NCBI GenBank assembly: GCA_021372865.1
Contig: JAJFTO010000013.1
Location: 169,039-233,038, forward strand
Length of the DNA: 64,000 nt
Origin: Porphyromonadaceae bacterium
GTDB lineage: Bacteria; Bacteroidota; Bacteroidia; Bacteroidales; Dysgonomonadaceae
Direction of reading: 5' to 3'
The position numbers were made by a program, and so were the translations under genes. Below are positions 45,198 through 57,447 of the stretch, in pieces. How positions within the stretch are numbered: the first letter of the stretch is position 1; the number at the start of each line of letters is the position of its first letter. Under the pieces are notes generated by a model. That model had not been told where the DNA came from. It ran no database searches and saw only the letters and a program-made list of their open reading frames with translations.

Positions 45198-48608
<3,411 letters not shown>

Positions 48609-49478
48609 TTACAGGGGATTTATTTCAGACAAAAGTGTTCCAGCCAGCCTGCTTGTTCCTACCCGGAAGAGGGTAGGGTTGCACCATTCTTCTCCCAGCA
48701 GCTCTTTCACGAGTGTATAGTACTTGACGGCATCGGCGGTAGACGAAACACCACCGGCGACCTTCAGGCCCACTTTCGTCCCAGTCTTTTCATAATAAGA
48801 TTTGATGGCGTGACACATCACATACACTGCCTCGGGGGTTGCACCCGGATATCCTTTTCCGGTAGAGGTCTTCAAAAAATTGGCCCCCGAGTAGAGTGAG
48901 AGTATCGCAGCATTGTGTATCTGTGCAGCGGTTTTCAAGGCACCTGTTTCCAGAATAACCTTGAGGGTGGCATGTTTGCAGGCCTCTTTTATTTCGGTTA
49001 GTTCCTCGCACATCTCTTCATACTCTTCTCCCAGGAAGAGTCCTACATTGAGCACCACGTCAATTTCGTCGGCACCGTCGCTCACGGCCAACGCTGTTTC
49101 GGCTATTTTCACCTCCAAAAAGGTTTGTGAGGCAGGGAACCCTCCCGATACAGCTGCAATTTTAACATCGGCGGTCAATGCGTCCTTCACTACGTGTGCA
49201 AAATTAGGGTAGACGCAGATGGCAGCCACATTATCCAGTTCTGGCGTGGAGCCGTCGAAACGGTTCACCTGTTCCACAAATTGCCAGACACTTTCTTTGG
49301 TGTCGGTCGTGTTGAGTGTGGTGAGGTCGATACAGCCATATATCTTTTTATAAACCTCCCTTGTGTTGTACTCTTCAAATTTTTCTGCGATGATCCGGTT
49401 TACATTTTCCGTTACTTCATTGTCTGTCATTTTTAGCGGGTGACTCCCGAGGGCTTTTGCATATTGATCTGATTCCAT
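48609..49478 (-). CDS. deoC: Deoxyribose-phosphate aldolase
   Basis: A 289-residue class I aldolase that splits 2-deoxy-D-ribose 5-phosphate into acetaldehyde and glyceraldehyde 3-phosphate. The Schiff-base lysine lies in NFLKTSTGKG, and the proton-relay lysine in VGLKVAGGVSS. DEIDVVLNVGLFLG and VILETGAL are also typical. It is longer than the roughly 250-residue E. coli DeoC by an N-terminal extension of about 40 residues, as in the larger DeoC clade. It helps salvage deoxynucleosides. It sits 21 bases before the GH2 gene and 83 bases after the MazG-like gene, on the same strand. Confidence 0.95.
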   Translation of the reverse strand: MESDQYAKALGSHPLKMTDNEVTENVNRIIAEKFEEYNTREVYKKIYGCIDLTTLNTTDTKESVWQFVEQVNRFDGSTPELDNVAAICVYPNFAHVVKDALTADVKIAAVSGGFPASQTFLEVKIAETALAVSDGADEIDVVLNVGLFLGEEYEEMCEELTEIKEACKHATLKVILETGALKTAAQIHNAAILSLYSGANFLKTSTGKGYPGATPEAVYVMCHAIKSYYEKTGTKVGLKVAGGVSSTADAVKYYTLVKELLGEEWCNPTLFRVGTSRLAGTLLSEINPL

Positions 49479-49561
49479 TTTTATGGGTATTAAAGTTTCA
49501 ATTTATATCGTTCATAGAATGAAGCCAAGCTGCTACAAGGATGAGAGTGCTGCAGTGTTAT

Positions 49562-49888
49562 TTATTTTAACTTACTGTTATTCAGATGCCTAGTAGCATC
49601 CCTTGTTGTTTTCTTTTCGATATTCTTTTCCAGTGCATCCTCCAGGTTTACACCTGTTTGGTTTGCCAGGCAAAGCAGCACCCAAAGTACGTCGGCCATC
49701 TCATCGGGGAGGTCTTTCGATAAATCAGACTCCTTGAAGGACTGATCTCCGTATTTTCGTGCAATGATGCGCGCCAATTCACCCACTTCTTCCATGAGCA
49801 GAGTCATGTTGGTGAGTTCGCTGAAATAGCGAACACCATATAGCTGAATCCATTGGTCTACCTGTTGTTGTGCTTCCTGAATTGTCAT
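49562..49888 (-). CDS. MazG-like nucleotide pyrophosphohydrolase
   Basis: A 108-residue all-alpha NTP pyrophosphohydrolase of the MazG/iMazG group. The metal-binding helices contain LLMEEVGELARIIAR (EExxE pattern, about residues 31-45) and LPDEMADVLWVLLCLAN (ExxD pattern, about 60-76). Such enzymes hydrolyse nucleoside triphosphates to monophosphates and pyrophosphate, cleaning non-canonical nucleotides. The exact nucleotide is unknown. It lies 16 bases after dtd on the - strand and upstream of deoC, forming a nucleotide- and tRNA-quality-control cluster with uvrC and dtd. Confidence 0.9.
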   Translation of the reverse strand: MTIQEAQQQVDQWIQLYGVRYFSELTNMTLLMEEVGELARIIARKYGDQSFKESDLSKDLPDEMADVLWVLLCLANQTGVNLEDALEKNIEKKTTRDATRHLNNSKLK

Positions 49889-49904
49889 ATCTTCTCCTCC
49901 GATT

Positions 49905-50357
49905 TTATTCCTTGTTTTTGGAGTCGATCCAGATGGTAACCGGGCCGTCGTTCACCAGGTGTACCTGCATGTCAGCCCCAAATTCACCTGTTTGCACCGG
50001 CTTTCCCAGTGAAGCAGACAAGCTATGGCAAAAATCATGGTACAATGGCACCGATATTTCCGGTTTGGCTGCCCGAATGTAAGAAGGACGGTTTCCTTTT
50101 TTCGTACTCGCATGAAGTGTGAATTGAGAGACGACCAGGATCTCGCCTTCAGTCTCCAAAACCGATTTGTTCATCACCCTGTTTGCATCGTCAAATATAC
50201 GCAAATTCACGGTTTTCCGACACAAAAAGTCAATGTCTTCTTCACCATCTTCCGCTTCGATGCCAAGCAACAGCAACAACCCGCTTCCGATACGGCTTTT
50301 TGTTTCACCACCAATGGCGACAGCTGCTTCTGTCACCCTTTGTATAAGCAATCGCAT
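49905..50357 (-). CDS. dtd: D-aminoacyl-tRNA deacylase
   Basis: A 150-residue DTD protein of normal length. It starts MRLLIQRVTEAAVAI and carries both signature motifs: SQFTLHAST (active-site pocket) and the C-terminal NDGPVTIWIDS with the Gly-cis-Pro that inserts into the partner subunit of the homodimer. The enzyme releases D-amino acids, and glycine, mischarged onto tRNA. It follows uvrC by 20 bases and precedes the MazG-like gene by 16 bases, in one apparent operon. Confidence 0.96.
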   Translation of the reverse strand: MRLLIQRVTEAAVAIGGETKSRIGSGLLLLLGIEAEDGEEDIDFLCRKTVNLRIFDDANRVMNKSVLETEGEILVVSQFTLHASTKKGNRPSYIRAAKPEISVPLYHDFCHSLSASLGKPVQTGEFGADMQVHLVNDGPVTIWIDSKNKE

Positions 50358-50377
50358 ATGTAAATCATCCTACCAAG

Positions 50378-52192
50378 TTATTCTATCTCTTCTTTCTTTT
50401 CAGCTTCCCTGATCCAGGTAGTGATGAGGGAGGCCTTGCTCTTTCCAACCAACTTCGCAATCTCTTCGTCGCTTGCTTCTTTTATACGCTTGATGCTTTT
50501 GAAGTGGACGAGCAGTTTCTTTTTTGTTTCAGCTCCAATACCCTTCACTCCGTCGAGTTCCGACACAAGTTGTGATTTGCTTCTTTTTTGTCGGTGAAAA
50601 GTAATACCGAACCGATGAGCTTCGTCGCGCAGTTGTTGAATTAATTTTAACGTTTCAGAATTCTTGTCGATATAGAGTGGAACTGAGTCGCCGGGGTAAT
50701 AAATCTCTTCCAAGCGCTTCGCGATACCTATCACGGCAATTTTTCCATAAAGCCCAATTTTCTGGAGTGATTCCACGGCAGCGTGCAATTGTCCCTTACC
50801 ACCATCAATCACAACAAGTTGGGGTAGGGTAGAGCCTTCGTTAAGCAGCCGAGAGTAGCGTCTTTCCACAATTTCACGCATCGATGCGTAATCATCGGGC
50901 CCTGTCACGCTCTTTATATTGAAGTGTCTGTAATCTTTTTTTGAGGGTTTGGCTTTTTTGAAGACCACGCAAGCTGCCACCGGATTTGTGCCTTGAATAT
51001 TTGAGTTATCAAAACATTCGATATGCAAGGGCATTTCTTTCAGTCGAAGATCCTTTTGCATGGTTTTTAAGATTCGGGTGGTTCGCTGTTCGGGATTCAG
51101 CATCTCCGATTTCTTCAGTTTGTCAATTTTGTATTGCTTCACATTTTTTTCTGATAGCGAGAGCAGACTCTTTTTGTCGCCGCGAAGTGGAACGATAAAC
51201 TCAACTCCCTGCAGTTTCAGATCCGGCATAAAGGGCACAATGACTTCTTTAGACTCACTGCCATAACGTTGCCGCATCTCCAGTATTCCCATACCGAGTA
51301 ACTCCTCTGGCGTTTCATCGAGCTTCTTTCGATATTCGAACGTATATGCCTGGTTTATCCCACCGTGAACGACGTGCAAATAGTTGATAAAAGCAGCATT
51401 TTCGTTCTCCTCAATGGAAAAAACATCCAGATTATAGTTTATGTTACTGATTACTTGTGATTTTTCCCTGAAGTTCTGAATTAAAATCCATTTTTCTTTC
51501 AATTCGTTTGCCTCTTCATACCGCATCTGCTGCGACAACTCTTTCATCTTCTCCTCAATCTGTTTCTCGATCAAGGTAACATTCCCCTTCAGGATTTCGG
51601 TGATCTCACCTATATTTTTTTGATAGCTTTCCAGCGATTGCAGTCCTTCACAAGGTCCTGAGCATCGCTTGATATGATATTCGAGACAGACCTTGAATTT
51701 GCCGGCAGCAATATTTTCGGGCGAAAGATTCAGACGGCAGGTCCTTACTTTATAGATCCCGCGAAAAAGTTCCAGTAGGGCATTCACCGACTGCACCGAC
51801 GTATAGGGTCCATAATATTTTGAACCGTCTCTGACAATATTTCTAGTTTTGTAGACCCGTGGGAAAAATTCATTTTTCACCACGATGGATGGATAAGATT
51901 TGTCGTCTTTCAACAATACATTGTAGCGCGGTCTTAATTCCTTGATCAGATTATTTTCCAGCAGAAATGTATCTTCTTCACTGTTGACGACAATGTATTT
52001 TATTTTTTGAATCTTGCTGACGAGAATTCTTGTCTTGGGATGCTCCTGCACTTTATTGAAGTAGGATGACACCCTTCTCTTCAAATTTTTTGCCTTCCCT
52101 ACGTAAATGACCGTCCCCTTTTCATCCAGGAACTGATAACAGCCCGGTTGATGTGGAATAACGGCCAGTGTATTTTTAATCTCGTCGGTCAT
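50378..52192 (-). CDS. uvrC: Excinuclease ABC subunit C
   Basis: A 604-residue UvrC of typical length. The N-terminal GIY-YIG nuclease domain (about 1-95, QPGCYQFLDEKGTVIYVGKAKNLKRR) makes the 3' incision. A cysteine-rich region follows (CRLNLSP...CLEYHIKRCSGPC, about 155-185), then the UVR motif (EKMKELSQQMRYEEANELKEKW, about 210-230). The RNase H-like domain (about 385-540, IECFDNSNIQGTNPVA, VIDGGKGQL) makes the 5' incision, and a helix-hairpin-helix pair ends the protein (LDGVKGIGAETKKKLL). It acts in nucleotide excision repair. A promoter with a perfect -7 element lies just upstream. Confidence 0.98.
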   Translation of the reverse strand: MTDEIKNTLAVIPHQPGCYQFLDEKGTVIYVGKAKNLKRRVSSYFNKVQEHPKTRILVSKIQKIKYIVVNSEEDTFLLENNLIKELRPRYNVLLKDDKSYPSIVVKNEFFPRVYKTRNIVRDGSKYYGPYTSVQSVNALLELFRGIYKVRTCRLNLSPENIAAGKFKVCLEYHIKRCSGPCEGLQSLESYQKNIGEITEILKGNVTLIEKQIEEKMKELSQQMRYEEANELKEKWILIQNFREKSQVISNINYNLDVFSIEENENAAFINYLHVVHGGINQAYTFEYRKKLDETPEELLGMGILEMRQRYGSESKEVIVPFMPDLKLQGVEFIVPLRGDKKSLLSLSEKNVKQYKIDKLKKSEMLNPEQRTTRILKTMQKDLRLKEMPLHIECFDNSNIQGTNPVAACVVFKKAKPSKKDYRHFNIKSVTGPDDYASMREIVERRYSRLLNEGSTLPQLVVIDGGKGQLHAAVESLQKIGLYGKIAVIGIAKRLEEIYYPGDSVPLYIDKNSETLKLIQQLRDEAHRFGITFHRQKRSKSQLVSELDGVKGIGAETKKKLLVHFKSIKRIKEASDEEIAKLVGKSKASLITTWIREAEKKEEIE

Positions 52193-52218
52193 ATAAAATC
52201 GGAGTCGTTTGGGTAGAA

Positions 52219-52226
52219 CAAAAATA
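52219..52226 (-). promoter_or_regulatory. -7 element of the uvrC promoter
   Basis: On the - strand this reads TATTTTTG, a full match to TAnnTTTG, about 27 bases before the uvrC start. It overlaps the T-rich tail of the apt terminator, so apt and uvrC are separated transcriptionally. The upstream -33 element is not clear. Confidence 0.45.
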
Positions 52227-52235
52227 CAAAATAAA

Positions 52236-52275
52236 ACTCATTTTTGCCCTATGTTGCGAATGGGCAAAAATGAGT
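52236..52275 (-). terminator. Intrinsic terminator of apt
   Basis: ACTCATTTTTGCCC at 52236-52249 pairs perfectly over 14 bp with GGGCAAAAATGAGT at 52262-52275, with a 12-base loop. On the - strand a T-rich tail follows. It lies in the 155-base gap between apt and uvrC, after apt in the direction of transcription. Confidence 0.85.
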
Positions 52276-52347
52276 AGTTCTTATTTGTTCTGATGATCTC
52301 TAATATCGGGATCATCGCATCTTCGGTAGCGTTTTTGCAGCAGATGC

Positions 52348-52878
52348 TTAGATAGAATATTTCAACACAGTATCTATTTCAACTTCTTCCGGGAACAAAC
52401 TGCGCCCTTGAAGCTCTTCCAATTCGATCAGGAAATTGATGTAAATTTTTTGAACTCCCAGCTTTCTGATCAGATTGTAGGCAGCCAGCATGGTACCTCC
52501 TGTGGCCAACAAATCATCGTGGATCAGCACCACGTCGTTTTTATCCAATGCGTCGGCATGTATTTGGATGGTGTCTTCTCCATACTCCTTCGTGTAAGTT
52601 TCCTCAATTATATCAAAGGGTAATTTACCCGGTTTGCGGACGGGAACAAAACCTGCACCCAATTGAATAGCCAGCGCCGGCCCCATAAAAAATCCACGCG
52701 ATTCGATTCCCACCACTTTCGTAATGCCTCTGTCGCGATATCGCTCAAACAGAATTTCTGAAAGATCTTTTAAATGTTCTGAAGATTGGAATAGGGTAGT
52801 GATGTCTTTGAACTGGATACCGGGAATGGGAAAATCCGGGATGTTTCTGACGGCGGCGCTTAATGTTTCGATACTCAT
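52348..52878 (-). CDS. apt: Adenine phosphoribosyltransferase
   Basis: A 176-residue purine salvage enzyme that makes AMP from adenine and PRPP. The PRPP-binding loop is VVLIHDDLLATGGTMLAA (about residues 122-139), and FPIPGIQFKDIT near residues 16-27 is the usual APT N-terminal motif. GIESRGFFMGPALA and VPVRKPGKLP are also typical. It follows mnmG on the - strand with a 52-base gap that contains a perfect parS site, and ends before a strong terminator. Confidence 0.97.
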   Translation of the reverse strand: MSIETLSAAVRNIPDFPIPGIQFKDITTLFQSSEHLKDLSEILFERYRDRGITKVVGIESRGFFMGPALAIQLGAGFVPVRKPGKLPFDIIEETYTKEYGEDTIQIHADALDKNDVVLIHDDLLATGGTMLAAYNLIRKLGVQKIYINFLIELEELQGRSLFPEEVEIDTVLKYSI

Positions 52879-52906
52879 TTTTACTGTTTATATTTTTATT
52901 TGAAAA

Positions 52907-52922
52907 TGTTCCACGTGAAACA
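52907..52922. promoter_or_regulatory. parS centromere-like site (ParB binding)
   Basis: TGTTCCACGTGAAACA matches the widely conserved bacterial parS consensus TGTTNCACGTGAAACA at all positions. It is a near-perfect 16-bp palindrome placed between mnmG and apt. ParB (Spo0J) nucleates on such sites, which cluster near the chromosome origin. The chance of an exact match in 64 kb is very small. Confidence 0.9.
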
Positions 52923-52930
52923 TTCTCCGT

Positions 52931-54805
52931 TTACCGCCCCAGTAGGACCAGTAAAACGGAGATGTCATTGGGTGAGACTCCTGGAATTCTGCCAGCTTGG
53001 GCTATGGTTTCGGGGTTGATCCGGGTGAGCTTCTGCCGCGCCTCGGTCGATAGCGATTGAATCTCGTTGTAGTTGAATTTATCTTTGATGCGGATATCCT
53101 CCAGGCGGTTTATCTTGTCGGCCATGATCCGCTCTCGTTTGATATATCCGTTGTATTTAATTTTGATGTCGGCCGATTCAATGATCTCCTCTCTGCGTTC
53201 TGATATCGTCTGGAGTAGTTCGTTAAGTGGGGCAATTTCTCCAGCCATTAGGGTAAGATCAATATGGGGACGGGTGAGAAGATCCAGTAGTTTCACTCCA
53301 TGCTTCAGCGACGCTGTACCGATGCGTTCCAGGAAGGGATTGATCCGTTCTGCCTTGATGGAGAAATTATTCACAAAGTTGATGATTTCATTCACTTTCT
53401 CCTCTTTTAGGGAAAGCAATTGTAGCCTTTCACTGGTAGCGAGTCCCAATTCACCGGCTTTGCGAGTCAGTCTTTCGTCCGCATTATCCTGACGCAACAA
53501 GATGCGGTATTCGGCCCGTGAGGTGAACATCCGGTAAGGTTCATCCACCCCTTTGGTGATCAGGTCGTCGATCAGCACGCCGATGTATGCTTCATCTCTT
53601 TGCAGCACGAAAGGTGTTCCGCCGTGACAATTGATGTGAGCGTTGATACCGGCCATGATACCTTGCCCTCCCGCCTCTTCATAGCCGGTAGTTCCGTTGA
53701 TTTGACCTGCAAAAAAGAGGTTTTTAACCTGTTTTGTTTCGAGGGTAGGGTAGAGCTGGGTAGGATCAAAAAAGTCATATTCTATGGCATAACCAGGTCG
53801 GAATATATGCACATTCCGGAAGGCCGGTACGCGTTGTAGTGCCTTTAGCTGTGTCTCCAGTGGCAGCGACGAAGAGAATCCGTTGAGATAGTATTCGTTC
53901 GTTGTTTCACCTTCCGGCTCAAGAAAAAGCTGGTGACTTGTTTTGTCGGCAAAGGTGACGATTTTCGTCTCAATGCTGGGGCAGTAGCGGGGGCCGATGC
54001 TTTTTATCTGTCCGTTGTAAAGCGGGGAGTCATGCAACCCTTCACGTAGTGCCTCATGCACCTCCTCCGAGGTGTAAGCAATCCAGCAACTGCGCTGGGT
54101 GAGTGTACGCATTGCCTGGGGTAAGTAGGAGAACTTATGGAAATCCTCTTCCCCTTTTTGTTCTTCAAGAAGAGAGAAGTCCACACTTCTGGCATCGATC
54201 CTTACGGGTGTACCGGTCTTCATGCGGTCTGTTCTGAAGCCCATGTCGCGCAACTGTTCGGTCATTCCAAACGATGCTGGTTCGCCAATGCGTCCGCCTC
54301 CAATCTGCACCTTGCCGATGTGGATAAGTCCGTTCAGAAAAGTACCATTTGTGAGTACCACCGCTTTGGCAGAAAATTGCACTCCCATGCGGGTCTTTAC
54401 GCCCGTAACAGATCCTTTGTCGATTACCAGCTCATTCACCGTGTCCTGCCACATGTCGAGGCTAGGTGTGTGCTCGATGATTTCACGCCATCTCTCCATG
54501 AATTTCATCCGGTCGCTTTGTACTCGGGGACTCCACATGGCTGGCCCTTTGGAGCGGTTCAGCATCCTAAACTGGATGGCTGTTTTGTCGCTCACAATTC
54601 CCATCTGACCTCCCAAGGCATCAATTTCACGCACAATCTGCCCCTTGGCAATACCGCCCACAGCGGGATTGCAACTCATCTGAGCAATTTTGTTCATGTC
54701 CATCGTGATGAGCAGTGTAGCAGAGCCCATGTTGGCAGCAGCCACTGCGGCTTCACATCCGGCATGTCCTGCACCCACAACGATGATGTCGTAATTGAAA
54801 GTCAT
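52931..54805 (-). CDS. mnmG: tRNA uridine-5-carboxymethylaminomethyl synthesis enzyme MnmG
   Basis: A 624-residue FAD-dependent enzyme (formerly GidA). It starts with the dinucleotide-binding motif IIVVGAGHAGCEAAVAAANMG. Family motifs SCNPAVGGIAKGQIVREIDALGG, MLNRSKGPAMWSPR and CPSIETKIVTF follow, then GYEEAGGQGIMAGINAH and the tRNA-binding C-terminal helical domain. With MnmE it modifies U34 of tRNAs that read split codon boxes. Length is normal. In many bacteria mnmG lies next to the replication origin, and here it flanks a parS site. Confidence 0.98.
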   Translation of the reverse strand: MTFNYDIIVVGAGHAGCEAAVAAANMGSATLLITMDMNKIAQMSCNPAVGGIAKGQIVREIDALGGQMGIVSDKTAIQFRMLNRSKGPAMWSPRVQSDRMKFMERWREIIEHTPSLDMWQDTVNELVIDKGSVTGVKTRMGVQFSAKAVVLTNGTFLNGLIHIGKVQIGGGRIGEPASFGMTEQLRDMGFRTDRMKTGTPVRIDARSVDFSLLEEQKGEEDFHKFSYLPQAMRTLTQRSCWIAYTSEEVHEALREGLHDSPLYNGQIKSIGPRYCPSIETKIVTFADKTSHQLFLEPEGETTNEYYLNGFSSSLPLETQLKALQRVPAFRNVHIFRPGYAIEYDFFDPTQLYPTLETKQVKNLFFAGQINGTTGYEEAGGQGIMAGINAHINCHGGTPFVLQRDEAYIGVLIDDLITKGVDEPYRMFTSRAEYRILLRQDNADERLTRKAGELGLATSERLQLLSLKEEKVNEIINFVNNFSIKAERINPFLERIGTASLKHGVKLLDLLTRPHIDLTLMAGEIAPLNELLQTISERREEIIESADIKIKYNGYIKRERIMADKINRLEDIRIKDKFNYNEIQSLSTEARQKLTRINPETIAQAGRIPGVSPNDISVLLVLLGR

Positions 54806-55247
54806 TTTTAAATATGTTGAGAATCTATTAACTTACTAGGATTCAATAATTTAATTGAAAAAGATACCATAAAAAATTTGGATAAGTAGCTTATTTTCAT
54901 CATCTTTATGGCTGTTCAAAACCTATTGAAGAGGTAAGACATTAAGTCTACTTAACCAATATAGAAGTATCTGTAGTGATGTTGTTTGTGAACTAACCAC
55001 GAAGTTAAATAAAAGTTTCAAATCATTCCTTATGGAGACACTTATTTTATACCTGGTCATTTATGGAAGGAATAATTACTGCAATAAGGGAGATATCGCA
55101 AAAAGTGTGGTCGAGTACAACCATTCAATTCGAGTTTTGCTTCTGTGATACCCAGGACTTCACCGAACAGATGTAATTCCCGGCAATGTAATTTGCATAG
55201 CTATCTTTACGAAATGATTTTATTGCAATTAAACATGCACAAAAAAA
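54806..55247. other. 442-base gap between mnmG and ychF without a recognised gene
   Basis: AT-rich sequence. On the + strand two short open frames overlap near 55031-55177 (about 38 residues each, one reading MEGIITAIREISQKVW), but neither resembles a known protein. The region must hold the mnmG promoter, which I could not place, and it may carry decayed coding sequence. Confidence 0.5.
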
Positions 55248-56351
55248 TCATACATTAAATCGGAAGTGCATGATATCGCCGTCCTGCACCACGTATTCTT
55301 TACCTTCCACACTCATTTTACCAGCCTCTTTAACGGCATTTTCCGAACCGTAGGCAACATAATCGACGTACTTGATTACTTCGGCACGAATAAATCCTTT
55401 CTCGAAATCGGTATGAATCACGCCAGCACATTGTGGCGCTTTCCATCCTTTTTCGAATGTCCAGGCCCGTACTTCCTGTGGTCCTGCTGTGAGGAAAGTT
55501 TGCAGGTTAAGTAGCTGGTAAGCCGATTTGATAAGACGGTTCACACCTGATTCCTCAAGTCCTATTTCCTGCAGAAACATCTGTCGCTCTTCGTAGGTTT
55601 CAAATTCGGCTATTTCGGATTCAATTTTTGCTGCCACTACAAGTATCTGGGCATTTTCATTTTTCACTGCCTCACGCACCGCTTCCACATATGCATTTCC
55701 GCTTACTGCACTGGCTTCATCCACATTGCACACATACATTACCGGCTTTGCAGTAAGTAAAAAAAGACCTTGAGCTGCTTTTTTTTCATCTTTGGTATCA
55801 AAATTCACTGTTCTTGCCGATTCGCCGCGTAAAAGTGCTTCACGAATTCTGGCGTATACCTCAAAAGCCAATTTGGCGTCCTTATCCCCTCCAGTCTTTG
55901 CCTGTTTTTCTACTTTGTTTATACGTGATTCCACAGTCTCAAGATCTTTCAGCTGCAACTCCGCATCAATGATTTCCTTGTCCCTGACCGGATCGATTTG
56001 TCCGTCCACATGCGTGACATTCTCGTCGTCGAAACAACGCAAGACATGAAGAATGGCATCTGTTTCACGGATATTTGCCAGAAACTTATTGCCTAAACCT
56101 TCTCCCTTACTGGCACCTTTCACCAGCCCGGCGATATCCACAATTTCCACAGTGGTGGGAACGATCTTTTGGGGATGGACCAATTCAGCCAGTCTTGTAA
56201 GACGTTCATCAGGAACCGTAATCACACCCACGTTGGGTTCGATGGTACAAAAGGGAAAATTCGCCGCCTGCGCTTTCGCATTCGACAAACAATTGAAAAG
56301 GGTTGATTTACCCACATTGGGAAGTCCCACGATACCACACTGAAGAGCCAT
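55248..56351 (-). CDS. ychF: Redox-regulated ATPase YchF (OBG family)
   Basis: A 367-residue YchF/OLA1 P-loop protein. The G domain begins at residue 3: GIVGLPNVGKSTLFN (Walker A), then IEIVDIAGLVKGASKGEGLGNKFL (switch II with DIAGL) and the G4-like NVDE motif (VCNVDEAS). A coiled-coil insertion lies at about 125-160, and the C-terminal TGS domain starts at about 283 (LNLQTFLTAGPQEVRAW). YchF hydrolyses ATP in preference to GTP and associates with ribosomes, acting in stress response. It has a clear promoter of its own near 56441-56471. Confidence 0.97.
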   Translation of the reverse strand: MALQCGIVGLPNVGKSTLFNCLSNAKAQAANFPFCTIEPNVGVITVPDERLTRLAELVHPQKIVPTTVEIVDIAGLVKGASKGEGLGNKFLANIRETDAILHVLRCFDDENVTHVDGQIDPVRDKEIIDAELQLKDLETVESRINKVEKQAKTGGDKDAKLAFEVYARIREALLRGESARTVNFDTKDEKKAAQGLFLLTAKPVMYVCNVDEASAVSGNAYVEAVREAVKNENAQILVVAAKIESEIAEFETYEERQMFLQEIGLEESGVNRLIKSAYQLLNLQTFLTAGPQEVRAWTFEKGWKAPQCAGVIHTDFEKGFIRAEVIKYVDYVAYGSENAVKEAGKMSVEGKEYVVQDGDIMHFRFNV

Positions 56352-56440
56352 TGGATTAAAAGTTTAAGACCGCTTCGCTACAAGTACCCCCCGTTCAGGG
56401 CAGTAAACAAAGCAGATATTTCTAATTTTTTTTCGCGGTG

Positions 56441-56471
56441 CAAAGGTATGAAAAAGGCATCAGTTTATCAA
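56441..56471 (-). promoter_or_regulatory. Promoter of ychF
   Basis: Read on the - strand, TTG at 56471-56469 and a perfect TACCTTTG at 56448-56441 are separated by 20 bases. The leader to the ychF start would be about 80 bases. Confidence 0.65.
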
Positions 56472-56502
56472 TTCATAGGATGTCCAGCCTCCCAAAGATC
56501 CA

Positions 56503-57447
56503 TTACAACCCGTGACGGGCAGATATTTCCAACATGCGTTCAATGGGTTTCACTGCTTTCTGCCTTATTTCTTCCTCCACAAAAATTTCAGGTTTTTCAT
56601 TTTTAAGACACAAATACAATTTTTCCAGTGTATTCATTTTCATATAGAAACATTCGTTGCAAGCACAGGTGGAATCTTCAGGTGGAGCTGGAATAAATAA
56701 CTTATCAGGGTTTTCCCTCTGCATCTGATGCAGTATACCTGCTTCGGTGGCCACGATAAACTGCTTATTCTCAGAGGATGTGGCAAATTTCAAAATAGAT
56801 GAGGTGGAGCCCACATGATCGGCTACTTCCAACAGATACCTTGGACATTCGGGATGTGCAAGCAACAGAGCATCAGGGTATTCCTTTTTGAGTGCCAGGA
56901 TTCTTTCTAAAGAAAATTGAGCATGTACATGGCAAACACCATCCCAGAGTAACATATTTCTCCCGGTAAGTTTGTTGATGTAGTCACCCAAATTTTTATC
57001 GGGCCCGAAAATTATTTTTTCATCTGCCGGAAGCGACTCAACTACCTGCTTCGCATTGGTGGAAGTGACCACAATATCGGTCAATGCTTTCACTGCAGCA
57101 GTCGTATTCACATAGGAAATCACGGTATGATCGGGATGTGCGTGTACAAATTTACCAAACTCATCTGCAGGACAACTCTCAGCCAAAGAACAACCTGCCA
57201 TGAGATCGGGAATGAATACCCGCTTCTCGGGACTCAAAATTTTTGCTGTCTCGCCCATAAAATGTACACCACACAATACAATAATGTCTGCTTTGGTTTT
57301 TGCTGCCCACTGTGCCAGTGCTAGACTATCACCTACAAAATCAGCGATATCCTGTATATCAGACTCCTGATAATAATGCGCCAAAATAATGGCATTTTTT
57401 TCTTTCCTTAGAAGGTTTATATTTTGAATAATTTCTTCTTTTGTCAT
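56503..57447 (-). CDS. nadA: Quinolinate synthase
   Basis: A 314-residue NadA, the [4Fe-4S] enzyme that condenses iminoaspartate with dihydroxyacetone phosphate to quinolinate in NAD synthesis. Cluster-ligand cysteines are found in IIVLCGVHFMGETAKIL, in LLLAHPECPRYL or the neighbouring DGVCHVH, and in STCACNECFYMKMN. LAHYYQESDIQDIADFVGDSL is the usual N-terminal signature. No nadB or nadC gene is in the window. It is the last - strand gene before the orientation of genes switches at 57448-57991. Confidence 0.96.
   Translation of the reverse strand: MTKEEIIQNINLLRKEKNAIILAHYYQESDIQDIADFVGDSLALAQWAAKTKADIIVLCGVHFMGETAKILSPEKRVFIPDLMAGCSLAESCPADEFGKFVHAHPDHTVISYVNTTAAVKALTDIVVTSTNAKQVVESLPADEKIIFGPDKNLGDYINKLTGRNMLLWDGVCHVHAQFSLERILALKKEYPDALLLAHPECPRYLLEVADHVGSTSSILKFATSSENKQFIVATEAGILHQMQRENPDKLFIPAPPEDSTCACNECFYMKMNTLEKLYLCLKNEKPEIFVEEEIRQKAVKPIERMLEISARHGL

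Noticed and set aside
54319..54327. Second consensus DnaA box (TGTGGATAA), plus TTATTCACA at 53367-53375
   Set aside because: Both lie in the mnmG coding region, and such 8-9-base matches are expected by chance a few times per window. They do not add clear support for an origin.
54137..54811. Open frame of 224 codons antisense to mnmG
   Set aside because: It mirrors the highly conserved mnmG coding sequence and shows no domain pattern of its own.
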